From Anaerolineae bacterium (GTDB taxonomy: Bacteria > Chloroflexota > Anaerolineae > Aggregatilineales > Phototrophicaceae): a stretch of 5,902 bases of DNA. The position numbers and the translations under genes are program-made. Below, piece after piece: positions 1 to 5,668 of the stretch; position 1 is the stretch's first letter; each line of letters begins with the position of its first letter. The stretch covers positions 1 through 5,902 of the forward strand of contig JALONZ010000169.1 of the NCBI GenBank assembly GCA_025454675.1, given 5' to 3'. The notes under the pieces were generated by a model. That model did not search any database. It was given only the letters and a program-made list of their open reading frames with translations, and had not been told where the DNA came from.

Positions 1-70
1 TGGCGATGTTGCAATGATTTCTGTCCAATTGGGAGATGGTGGTTTGCTCGCAGTCCGCAAAATAGAATAA
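1..70 (+). CDS. C-terminal end of an unidentified protein (partial)
   Basis: The frame starting at base 2 stays open from the window edge to a TAA at 68-70 and encodes 22 residues ending in GDGGLLAVRKIE. The 5' part of the gene lies outside the window. The tail pattern, a beta strand followed by D-G-x-L-x-A-x-K-I-E, is like the end of the small beta-barrel repeats of the DUF5666 type found in secreted bacterial proteins, but 22 residues are too few to assign a family. The gene converges on the membrane-protein gene at 140-1360, and a strong palindrome lies between the two stop codons. That this frame is coding is inferred from the open frame, the sensible protein-like tail and the position of the palindrome just after the stop. 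Confidence 0.5.
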   Translation, partial: GDVAMISVQLGDGGLLAVRKIE

Positions 71-91
71 CCCGAATCCTTTTCAATATCC

Positions 92-121
92 TGTAAGGGC
101 GCAACATGTTGCGCCCTTACA
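92..121. repeat. 30-bp palindrome, probable dispersed repeat and bidirectional terminator
   Basis: The two 14-nt arms, GTAAGGGCGCAACA and its exact complement, meet without a spacer at 93-120, and a T-A pair extends the match to 92-121. It sits 21 bp after the stop of the leftward-truncated gene and 18 bp before the stop of the convergent gene at 140. A transcript of either strand would fold into a very stable hairpin. Neither side has a clear U-tract, so classical intrinsic termination is not certain. Short palindromes with GTAAGGGCG/CGCCCTTAC-type arms recur in intergenic regions of many bacterial genomes, so this is more likely one copy of a dispersed palindromic repeat than a unique site. 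Confidence 0.8.
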
Positions 122-139
122 CACCTCTACAACATACCT

Positions 140-1360
140 TTATGACGGTGTTCCCCCCGCCAAATCTGACCCGACCAACAATAACAACGTGAAAATCCAG
201 ATGGTGCTATTGCGGAGGGCGCGTTTATTTTTGCGTTGGGCGCTATATAAAATCACTGCGATTTGCAACCCGCCAATGAAGCGCAATATGCCTAAAAATT
301 CACGGTAGGTCGAAAATGGCACGAACACCATGACCAGCGCATTGATGCCCAGTAAAATTGTCCAAATATCCCATGTTTTTTGGCGAAAATCGAGCCATGC
401 CCGTTTGAGTCCCCATACTGTGGGTATGATGACGAATATCCCCAAAATAATCACAAAAATCAGCAATCCTGCGCCCCCCCGAATCAAAATACTCATCACA
501 TTGGCATCGGGTTGGGCTAGGGCATCCGTCACGGCTTGAATCACACTCGTACCGATTTGAATCACCCCACCAAATGGGATGATTTCAAAACTGGTCGCCA
601 TTGCCCCGCCAGACCCCACCCCGAACATCCCAAACATTTGATATAATGCCATCTGTAAAAATAAAAATGGTGTGATGCTAATAAGCGAAAACCAAAATAC
701 GCGCCCGAATTGGCGTTGTGTGAGCATCCATAAGGCGTATCCTGCCACGAACACGGCAGAGGTTTCTTTGCTGAGGATGGCTAACGCGAATAATCCCGCG
801 CCCAAGAACCATTTATCATAGGTCATGGCGAAAATGCCACCCAAGACCAAGCCATATGCCAACACTTCGGGCAAACTGAGCCGAACTGTGCCGAATATGG
901 CGATGGTGAGGGCATATCCCAACACATACCACCGACTGACACCGAACCCCACAAGGAGCGATTCCATCAACATGCCACCCGCCCATAATGCGACCAAATT
1001 CACCATGAGTAAGGTGAATGGGATGAGCGATTCGTTTCCGAATGCCATCACCCCCCCCAATGCGGGGAGTAAAATGCGTTGGAAGCGATAGGCAGGAATA
1101 TCATCGGCTTGTGTGATATAAAATGGGGCGCTGAAGGGGTCACGGGCGATAAAATACACAAATTGCCCATCATAGCCTTCTGTCCCGCCCATTTCGGCAG
1201 GAATACCCTCTGTGGCGCGTGTGCCGAGTGTGACCAATGCCAACGGGTCGCCATTTTGGATGAAGATGACCAACAGGCAATATGCCAATGCGCCGATGGT
1301 GATGAAAAAGGATGGACGGCGTAACCATGTGTATTTCGGGGCTGTGCGAATTTCTGACAT
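140..1360 (-). CDS. Multi-pass membrane protein, GT-C glycosyltransferase-like
   Basis: The product has 406 residues and is mostly hydrophobic, with about nine to eleven likely membrane segments starting near residues 17-35. A short soluble loop after the first segment carries GYDGQFVYFIARDP (62-75), then YRFQRILLPAL (91-101). LSLPEVLAYG (161-170) and LSKET (196-200) follow in later loops or segment ends. This arrangement resembles membrane proteins of the GT-C glycosyltransferase superfamily that are annotated as involved in cell-surface glycopolymer formation. The acidic residues of the first loop would be candidates for the catalytic or metal site. Substrate is unknown. The start is ATG at 1358-1360, with AAAGGA seven bases upstream on the minus strand. 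It is divergent from the polymerase/ligase gene at 1413 and shares a 52-bp upstream space with it, which supports a common role in surface polysaccharide. The tail hydrophobic segment ends at GTPS before TAA at 140-142. Membrane protein: near certain. GT-C assignment: moderate. Confidence 0.8.
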   Translation of the reverse strand: MSEIRTAPKYTWLRRPSFFITIGALAYCLLVIFIQNGDPLALVTLGTRATEGIPAEMGGTEGYDGQFVYFIARDPFSAPFYITQADDIPAYRFQRILLPALGGVMAFGNESLIPFTLLMVNLVALWAGGMLMESLLVGFGVSRWYVLGYALTIAIFGTVRLSLPEVLAYGLVLGGIFAMTYDKWFLGAGLFALAILSKETSAVFVAGYALWMLTQRQFGRVFWFSLISITPFLFLQMALYQMFGMFGVGSGGAMATSFEIIPFGGVIQIGTSVIQAVTDALAQPDANVMSILIRGGAGLLIFVIILGIFVIIPTVWGLKRAWLDFRQKTWDIWTILLGINALVMVFVPFSTYREFLGILRFIGGLQIAVILYSAQRKNKRALRNSTIWIFTLLLLVGSDLAGGTPS

Positions 1361-1412
1361 GCGTTATCCTTTAGGGTGGTGATGATATTCATGCAAAGGG
1401 TAACATAAAACC
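1361..1412. promoter_or_regulatory. Divergent intergenic region with two ribosome-binding sites
   Basis: These 52 bases separate two divergent genes and must hold the 5' leaders of both, unless their promoters reach into the coding sequences. On the minus strand TAAAGGA (1374-1368) lies seven bases before the ATG at 1360. On the plus strand AAAGGG (1395-1400) lies twelve bases before the ATG at 1413, a rather long spacing. I see no convincing -35/-10 pair. An upstream ATG at 1391 opens only a five-codon frame ending at 1408 and is unlikely to matter. Confidence 0.5.
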
Positions 1413-3623
1413 ATGCGTTCACAAACCCCCCTCCGTGTTATTTTGACCTTGCTGGTCGTGTATTTTTCCACATTTGGATTGACCTTTAACGGCATCCTCA
1501 TCCCTGAATTGCGTTATTTTACCCTTATTATTTTATTGGGTGGGCTTGGGGCATGGTTTGCCTCACATTGGCGCGGGGGATGGGTTTGGCATCGCACCCC
1601 ACTCGATTTATTATTGGTCTTATGGGTGGTTGCGATGGGGATTAGCCTATTAGCAAATCTCGATATGTGGCGTAGGAGTGCAACGGGTCTGTGGTTTGTT
1701 GCGGGATATTTATTATTTTGGTACATGCTGGCAGATTGGTTGGCGAATGGGCGGTTATCCCGTCAAACCCTGATTGATGCGTGTATGATGAGTGGGTTGG
1801 TCATCGTCTTTTTTGGATATGTACAATTTTTAACCGCGCTAGGTCGGGGGGATGTTGCGCGTGTGGGCAGTTTGGTCGGCAACCCCAATTCACTAGGCGC
1901 ATTTTTATTACTATTACTCACTTTCGTTGTTGGGCGCGGATTATCCCTCAAAAATCGGCTTGGACGGCGCTTATTGTGGGGGTATGCACTCATTGTTGCC
2001 GTATTATTGGGTATCACATTCTCGCGTGGGGCATGGTTAGGTGGTGCAACCAGTTTGATGGTGCTGGCGGGGTTATCACTCCCACAAAATACTTGGGGCA
2101 AAATTCCTAAGCGCGTGAAAATGATGGGTGTCGCTGTTATAGTGATTGTTGCAATTGGTAGTGTATTCATCCTTGTGCGGTCATCGGGTTTGGCGGGACG
2201 CTCAGTAGACCTGAGAACCGATATTTATGCCGATGCGCTACAAATTTTCGCCAAAAGCCCCATCATAGGGCATGGTTTATTCACATTTGGGTCAGAATTT
2301 GCCCTGATGCAATCGCAACCGCCCAAACAACCCCATAGCCATGCACATAATGGTGTTTTGCTGGTCATGGCGGAATTGGGTGTTATGGGTTTAGTGGTGT
2401 TAATTGCCACGATTGGCACATCGTTATGGCTTATGCGTATCAATTGGCGTAATGCCGATACACATCAACGGCGGTTTTTGGCGATAGGCATTGCTGGCGC
2501 GGTTGGGTTTGGTGTTCATCACTTGCTGGATTTTCCTGCTATGATGCCCCTTATCGCGTTTTGTGGTTTGATTCCGCTCGCATTGGCACTTGTCCCATAT
2601 CAATCACAACCGTTACTCGCTCGCTGGCGGTTGGTCGGTCATCCGATAGCGATGCTTATCGCGTCAATTGGATTTATTGTATTTGGGGTATGGGCTTCGC
2701 TGATTTATGGTCAATATGCCGATATTGTGCGCCGACCATTTGCCCAAGATGCCGATATAACCTATTGGCAAGCGGCGGATGCGTTGCAAACTGTGATTGA
2801 TGCCGACCCCGCCATGACATGGTATCGCAATCAGCAAGCCTATTTGTATGCGCTGGGCGGGGATTTTGAAAATGCGATTCGCGCCTATGAAATTGTGGTA
2901 TCACAAGAACCGACGCATAGTATCAGTTGGGCAAATTTGGCGCATACCTATTGGCAAATGGGGCAATTTGACCGCGCAATTGATGCCCAACGCCAAGCAA
3001 CCCGCATTGCGCCCGAATCGGCATTATTTTTATTCACATTAGGCACATATTTAGAGGCGCACGCCGATATTGACCAAGCCCGTCAAGCCTATCAGCAAGC
3101 CCTGATATTTAATGCACCCCTTTGGCAAGAATGGGATGATACCCCCTTACGCCAAAATGTGTTATCTGAGCATCAATTTTCAGATAGTCACAAACTTATT
3201 TTGGAATTAGATAATGGAATATCGGATAATCTGAGTGAATTATGGCAAAACAGCGCCTATTCAGGTATATCGGCAACTTACACAACCATTTTGCGACTCA
3301 TGGTTGCTTTGCGGACGGGTGAATCTGTGGATAACGCCAAATTAATGGCACAAGCAAAATCGCAAAGCGCCTCTATCTATGATGAATCATGGGTGTTGTT
3401 GGGAGAGGCAGAAATTGCGCGGTTTGAGGGGGATAGCATTCGTGCGAATGATTTAATTAGACAAGCTAATGAACGCCTTGCACCACAATTTAGTTCAGAG
3501 GATGTTAGTTTTGCGACCAACATCCCCTATTTTCAATTTTTGGTGACAGGCATCCCGCGCCAACTGCTACCGGATATGTTTTATCCGATACAGGATGCCA
3601 TTTTACGCCGATTGCTAGATTAG
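1413..3623 (+). CDS. O-antigen ligase/polymerase family protein with C-terminal TPR domain
   Basis: The 736-residue product has an N-terminal membrane half (about 10-430, roughly a dozen segments) and a soluble C-terminal half. The membrane half shows the marks of the Wzy/WaaL (O-antigen ligase) family: GSLVGNPNSLGAFL (152-165), TFSRGAWLG (202-210), a periplasmic-type loop with RTDIYADALQIF (268-279) leading to IIGHG, and HSHAHNGVLLVMAELG (308-323). Family members use the conserved Arg and His of this region to transfer or polymerise undecaprenyl-linked glycans at the outer face of the cytoplasmic membrane. Residues about 470-571 form three TPR units; GGDFENAIRAYEIVV and MGQFDRAIDAQRQA show the pattern best. 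The remaining 165 residues are helical-looking but not recognised. TPR fusions are known in this family and probably bind partner proteins or the glycan machinery. The start is ATG 1413 with AAAGGG upstream. The gene ends in TAG at 3621-3623, overlapping the stop of the convergent lipoprotein gene. Whether it acts as polymerase, ligase or protein glycosylase cannot be told. Confidence 0.88.
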   Translation: MRSQTPLRVILTLLVVYFSTFGLTFNGILIPELRYFTLIILLGGLGAWFASHWRGGWVWHRTPLDLLLVLWVVAMGISLLANLDMWRRSATGLWFVAGYLLFWYMLADWLANGRLSRQTLIDACMMSGLVIVFFGYVQFLTALGRGDVARVGSLVGNPNSLGAFLLLLLTFVVGRGLSLKNRLGRRLLWGYALIVAVLLGITFSRGAWLGGATSLMVLAGLSLPQNTWGKIPKRVKMMGVAVIVIVAIGSVFILVRSSGLAGRSVDLRTDIYADALQIFAKSPIIGHGLFTFGSEFALMQSQPPKQPHSHAHNGVLLVMAELGVMGLVVLIATIGTSLWLMRINWRNADTHQRRFLAIGIAGAVGFGVHHLLDFPAMMPLIAFCGLIPLALALVPYQSQPLLARWRLVGHPIAMLIASIGFIVFGVWASLIYGQYADIVRRPFAQDADITYWQAADALQTVIDADPAMTWYRNQQAYLYALGGDFENAIRAYEIVVSQEPTHSISWANLAHTYWQMGQFDRAIDAQRQATRIAPESALFLFTLGTYLEAHADIDQARQAYQQALIFNAPLWQEWDDTPLRQNVLSEHQFSDSHKLILELDNGISDNLSELWQNSAYSGISATYTTILRLMVALRTGESVDNAKLMAQAKSQSASIYDESWVLLGEAEIARFEGDSIRANDLIRQANERLAPQFSSEDVSFATNIPYFQFLVTGIPRQLLPDMFYPIQDAILRRLLD

Positions 3624-4057
3624 CAAACGCGCCATAATTCATCTTCTTGCCTGAGATTGACGGTCTTGAAGCGTTCATCCACATTGATGAGGCGTTCTTC
3701 TGTCCCGACCACCACACGAACATCCCCTGTAATGGCGATGACGGTTGTACCTGCATCCACATCTTCACTGGTGATTTCATAAGCCAAGCCAGACAGGTCT
3801 ACGGTCACTTCTTCAAGGGCGGCATATGCCGCGCCCATTTCAGCATAGGTCAGGCGCATGGGTTCGCGTTGGGCATTACAGACAAAACTGATGGCGCGTT
3901 CAATTTCACCCGCAAAGACGGCGCGTAAAAATTGTTCGACTGCATCTTGTGGGGTATCTGCCCCCCCGCCCACGATAGGCGCATTGCTATCCCCGCCACC
4001 ACACGCGGTTAAAATACTCATGAGGATGAACAGACTGACTAACAAAAATGATTTCAT
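3620..4057 (-). CDS. Small NTF2-like (DUF4878-type) lipoprotein
   Basis: The 145-residue product starts MKSFLLVSLF and has a hydrophobic signal peptide ending in the lipobox LTAC, with Cys19 as the lipidation site followed by GGG. It should be an exported, membrane-anchored lipoprotein. The mature part begins TPQDAVEQFLRAVFAGEIERA, then VCNAQR, and closes with strands ending in TTVIAITGDVRVVV and finally ELWRVC. This order, a helix with 'AVEQFLRAVFAGE' then a curved sheet ending in W-x-x-C, fits the NTF2-like fold of DUF4878-type proteins. The Cys in VCNAQR and the C-terminal Cys may form a disulfide. A longer in-frame start at 4216 is rejected because it would read through the end of iscB out of frame and bury the signal peptide. 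No Shine-Dalgarno is evident; the iscB stop lies seven bases before the ATG, so translation may be coupled. The last four bases overlap the convergent 1413-3623 gene. The function is unknown. Confidence 0.85.
   Translation of the reverse strand: MKSFLLVSLFILMSILTACGGGDSNAPIVGGGADTPQDAVEQFLRAVFAGEIERAISFVCNAQREPMRLTYAEMGAAYAALEEVTVDLSGLAYEITSEDVDAGTTVIAITGDVRVVVGTEERLINVDERFKTVNLRQEDELWRVC
4052..4057 (-). other. Predicted target-adjacent motif ATGAAA at the iscB end of the element
   Basis: The first six bases of the lipoprotein gene read ATGAAA on the minus strand and directly follow the predicted terminus of the element. HEARO/IscB elements were described as sitting next to ATGA or GTGA, and the motif reported for OgeuIscB is NWRRNA; ATGAAA fits both. 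If the element boundary is right, this is the motif that the encoded nuclease would see beside its guide target in the empty site. The assignment rests on remembered family knowledge and on the inferred boundary. Confidence 0.55.
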
Positions 4058-4064
4058 CGAATTT

Positions 4065-5384
4065 TTAGGCGCGGATACCCCTGCCTTTAGGTATGGGGAG
4101 GAGCGCCCTCTCTCCTTTCGTGTAAGTGTAACCGTCTGATTTATGAATACCTTTGAAAAAACGGTGATTGATGCCCTGTATCGTCTCTGTTGCAGTGGTG
4201 ATGTTGAAATAACCACTCGCTCGAACAGTCACTTTACCGACATAAACGCCTATTTTTTTGCCTGATGTGACTATCGCCTTAGCCATGTCACCCGTCTGAA
4301 AACCAAAATACACTTTTTTGCGTTGGCGTGTGGCACGCGGAAACCCATATTTGTCGGGTTTGGTCATCTGCCGATTGCCTCTGCCAACTGCCTTTATCAC
4401 TAAAGGTTGGTGATTTGGACTCACATATACGGATTGTCCACTTTCACCAACACAGGATGCGTCTAACCAGTGGGTTTTAGGATAATTTTGTATCGTGCGA
4501 TTGTATTTGGTACGTCCACCTGTGCCGATTTCAATGGGTAACCCAAACCCTTGCAACATCTCATACAATTTCCATCGGGTAGCATTGATAGCAGACGCAT
4601 CTTTGAGTGGCATTCTCGCCAATTTCTGCACGTTAGGATGACCAAATTCATCTGCGGTTTGGTTGCCTTTCTTCTGATTGCATGATTGACATGCCAGTGT
4701 TAAATTGCTCACACGATTCGACCCACCGCGTGACTTGGGAACGATGTGTTCAATTTCGAGTGGCACATCTTTTGCACTACAATAAACACATTTGCGCTCA
4801 AATTTTTCGAGTATATACTCGCGCACCTCATAACCCAACAATTCGCCTTGTTGATACGCAACACCACTTATTTCAGGATTGACCATCGCTTGGGTATCAA
4901 ATTTGACCAATTCCATCGCCAAATGTGTAACAGGTGTGTAGCGCATCAACCGTTTTACCCATGTCTGAATGTTGTAAACACGACTCATCAGGGATGGTGC
5001 AAGCCATCCTTTTGGACGTTTACGATTGTCAAATCGGGCTTGACGATAACGCAATTTGCGTGTTCTTCGCCCTCTTCTCAATTGCCTGCGACTGAGTAAT
5101 GCGTCACTTACTTGTTGACCACGATGGTTTAATTCACTTGTCCACACACAATACAATCCGCGCTTGAACTGGGCAACAATCGCTATCCCTGTCGTTTGGC
5201 TACCAGGGTCTAGCTTGACTTGAACAGGTTGTGTGTCGCCACCTTCGCGCTCTTTCAGGATAATCGTGAACGGATAACGGCGAAAAACAGCCGCTTTCCC
5301 CGACTTGAGTAAGTGCCTAGCCCGTGCAGGGTTGCACGGCATCAATGGTTTTTTGTTTTTGTCTATCACGAACACACGTTGCAT
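4065..5384 (-). CDS. iscB: IscB RNA-guided nuclease (RuvC and HNH)
   Basis: The 439-residue product has the full IscB order. The PLMP domain is at the N-terminus (PLMP at 13-16, then ARHLLKSGKAAVFRRYPF). RuvC-I is KLDPGSQTTGIA with Asp59. The arginine-rich bridge helix spans about 97-125. RuvC-II is LAMELVKFD with Glu158. The HNH domain has a CxxC pair (199, 202), EHIVPKSRGG with His213, Asn227, and CQSC (232, 235) forming a zinc site. RuvC-III is THWLDAS with His305 and Asp308. The C-terminal part has GRGNRQM (335-341), KYGFPR and FGFQTGDMAKA, the target-interaction region typical of IscB. No catalytic residue is missing. IscB proteins, the likely ancestors of Cas9, cut DNA guided by an omega-RNA encoded just upstream. 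The start is taken as ATG 5384-5382, with AAAAGG nine bases before it; the TTG one codon upstream is possible. The last 13 codons lie inside the element's end hairpin, and the stop is seven bases before the next gene. Confidence 0.96.
   Translation of the reverse strand: MQRVFVIDKNKKPLMPCNPARARHLLKSGKAAVFRRYPFTIILKEREGGDTQPVQVKLDPGSQTTGIAIVAQFKRGLYCVWTSELNHRGQQVSDALLSRRQLRRGRRTRKLRYRQARFDNRKRPKGWLAPSLMSRVYNIQTWVKRLMRYTPVTHLAMELVKFDTQAMVNPEISGVAYQQGELLGYEVREYILEKFERKCVYCSAKDVPLEIEHIVPKSRGGSNRVSNLTLACQSCNQKKGNQTADEFGHPNVQKLARMPLKDASAINATRWKLYEMLQGFGLPIEIGTGGRTKYNRTIQNYPKTHWLDASCVGESGQSVYVSPNHQPLVIKAVGRGNRQMTKPDKYGFPRATRQRKKVYFGFQTGDMAKAIVTSGKKIGVYVGKVTVRASGYFNITTATETIQGINHRFFKGIHKSDGYTYTKGERALLPIPKGRGIRA
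4068..4107. repeat. Terminal hairpin of the element, iscB 3' side
   Basis: On the plus strand GGCGC (4068-4072) pairs with GCGCC (4103-4107). Inside it CCCC (4078-4081) pairs with GGGG (4095-4098), and CC (4084-4085) pairs with GG (4090-4091) around a TTTA loop. Small internal loops separate the stems, as in the imperfect hairpins bound by IS200/IS605 TnpA. The same GCCTTTAGG core appears at the other end of the element. The whole hairpin is also coding sequence, being the last 13 iscB codons, just before the TAA. Confidence 0.7.
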
Positions 5385-5400
5385 CAAAAGCTACCTTTTG
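5385..5400 (-). promoter_or_regulatory. iscB ribosome-binding site inside a hairpin
   Basis: On the minus strand CAAAAG (5400-5395), loop GTAG (5394-5391) and CTTTTG (5390-5385) form a perfect six-pair hairpin directly followed by the ATG of iscB. The Shine-Dalgarno-like AAAAGG is largely within the 5' arm and would be hidden when folded. It comes straight after the omega-RNA 3' end, so it could mark the switch between guide RNA and mRNA use of the transcript. Confidence 0.55.
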
Positions 5401-5555
5401 GTCTCCGTTTTCACGGGTAACGTTCACCGCGTCAATGTTATCGGGTGGTTTTGTATGTGAACGACACTGGCTTACACCCATTTCGACTTGTTTAATCGTT
5501 CACCGCAGGGTTCGGAGCTGGTGAAGCACCCCGAAGTGCCTATATATTCACCCGT

Positions 5556-5607
5556 AACGGTGCCATTGCTGGCTGAGACTGAACGGTGCCATTGCTGGCT
5601 GAGACTG
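5556..5607. repeat. Perfect 26-bp tandem duplication within the omega-RNA scaffold
   Basis: Bases 5556-5581 and 5582-5607 are identical over all 26 positions; each begins AACGGTGCCATTG on the plus strand and ends GGCTGAGACTG. Flanking bases differ on both sides, so the repeat unit is exactly 26 bp. In the transcript each unit carries a four-pair stem GCCA/TGGC capped by the GNRA tetraloop GCAA. The unit follows the first stem of the scaffold directly. Confidence 0.95.
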
Positions 5608-5660
5608 GTAAGCATTGGGGCTGTTGAAAGCCTTCGCCTTTAGGCGTGGGGATGCTTACC
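5607..5660. repeat. Terminal stem of the element, omega-RNA side
   Basis: GGTAAGCAT (5607-5615) and ATGCTTACC (5652-5660) form a nine-pair stem that closes exactly at the predicted end of the element. It encloses CGCC-TTTA-GGCG (5635-5646), which is the counterpart of the TTTA-loop hairpin at the other end, and GGCT-GTTGAA-AGCC (5619-5632). The same bases serve as DNA end structure and, transcribed from the minus strand, as the first stem of the omega-RNA. Confidence 0.75.
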
Positions 5661-5668
5661 TGTTGAAA

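Larger units (their letters stand above)
4058..5660 (-). mobile_element. IscB-carrying IS200/IS605-like element without transposase (ISC-type, non-autonomous)
   Basis: About 1.6 kb containing an omega-RNA region and iscB, inserted between two related host genes. Both ends carry the same sub-terminal motif on the plus strand: GCCTTTAGGTATGGGGA at 4083-4099 and GCCTTTAGGCGTGGGGA at 5636-5652, identical at 15 of 17 positions, each part of a hairpin. Such imperfect end hairpins, rather than terminal inverted repeats with target duplication, are typical of elements moved by TnpA (Y1 HUH) transposases. On the plus strand the left flank is TCAT (4054-4057), a plausible TnpA target tetranucleotide. 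No tnpA is present, so movement would need a transposase in trans. Boundaries are inferred from the stem closing at 5660 and the ATGA next to 4058. The right one could be off by several bases because CTGTTGAAA recurs at 5660-5668. Confidence 0.75.

Noticed and set aside
1051..1058. Run of eight C (G on the coding strand), with runs of seven at 474-480 and 3961-3967, as possible phase-variation tracts
   Set aside because: All three lie in frame in intact genes where Gly codons GGG explain them. The runs are short and no alternative frame is productive, so slippage switching is only a guess.
1048..1422. Minus-strand open frame of 124 codons over the start of the membrane-protein gene
   Set aside because: It overlaps the better-supported 140-1360 gene in another frame, its protein is rich in His, Trp, Ser and Cys with no recognisable pattern, and it has no ribosome site.
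1763..2170. Minus-strand frame of 135 codons inside the polymerase/ligase gene
   Set aside because: It is a shadow of the strongly supported + strand gene; the translation is rich in Pro, Thr and Asn, as expected from the complement of membrane-protein codons.
4058..4216. Upstream extension of the lipoprotein to a start at 4216
   Set aside because: It would overlap iscB in a different frame and place 53 non-hydrophobic residues before a clear signal peptide and lipobox.
4065..5384. HNH protein as a homing endonuclease or a small Cas9
   Set aside because: The PLMP N-terminus, short bridge region, split RuvC around HNH, and adjacent HEARO-like RNA fit IscB; there is no Cas9-like REC lobe at this length, and no intron or intein context.
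5324..5524. Plus-strand 66-codon frame across the iscB start and omega-RNA
   Set aside because: No recognisable protein features; it overlaps structured RNA and iscB on the other strand.
5556..5607. Two-unit repeat as the remains of a CRISPR array
   Set aside because: The units abut with no spacer and belong to an IscB guide RNA scaffold; no further units or cas genes are seen.
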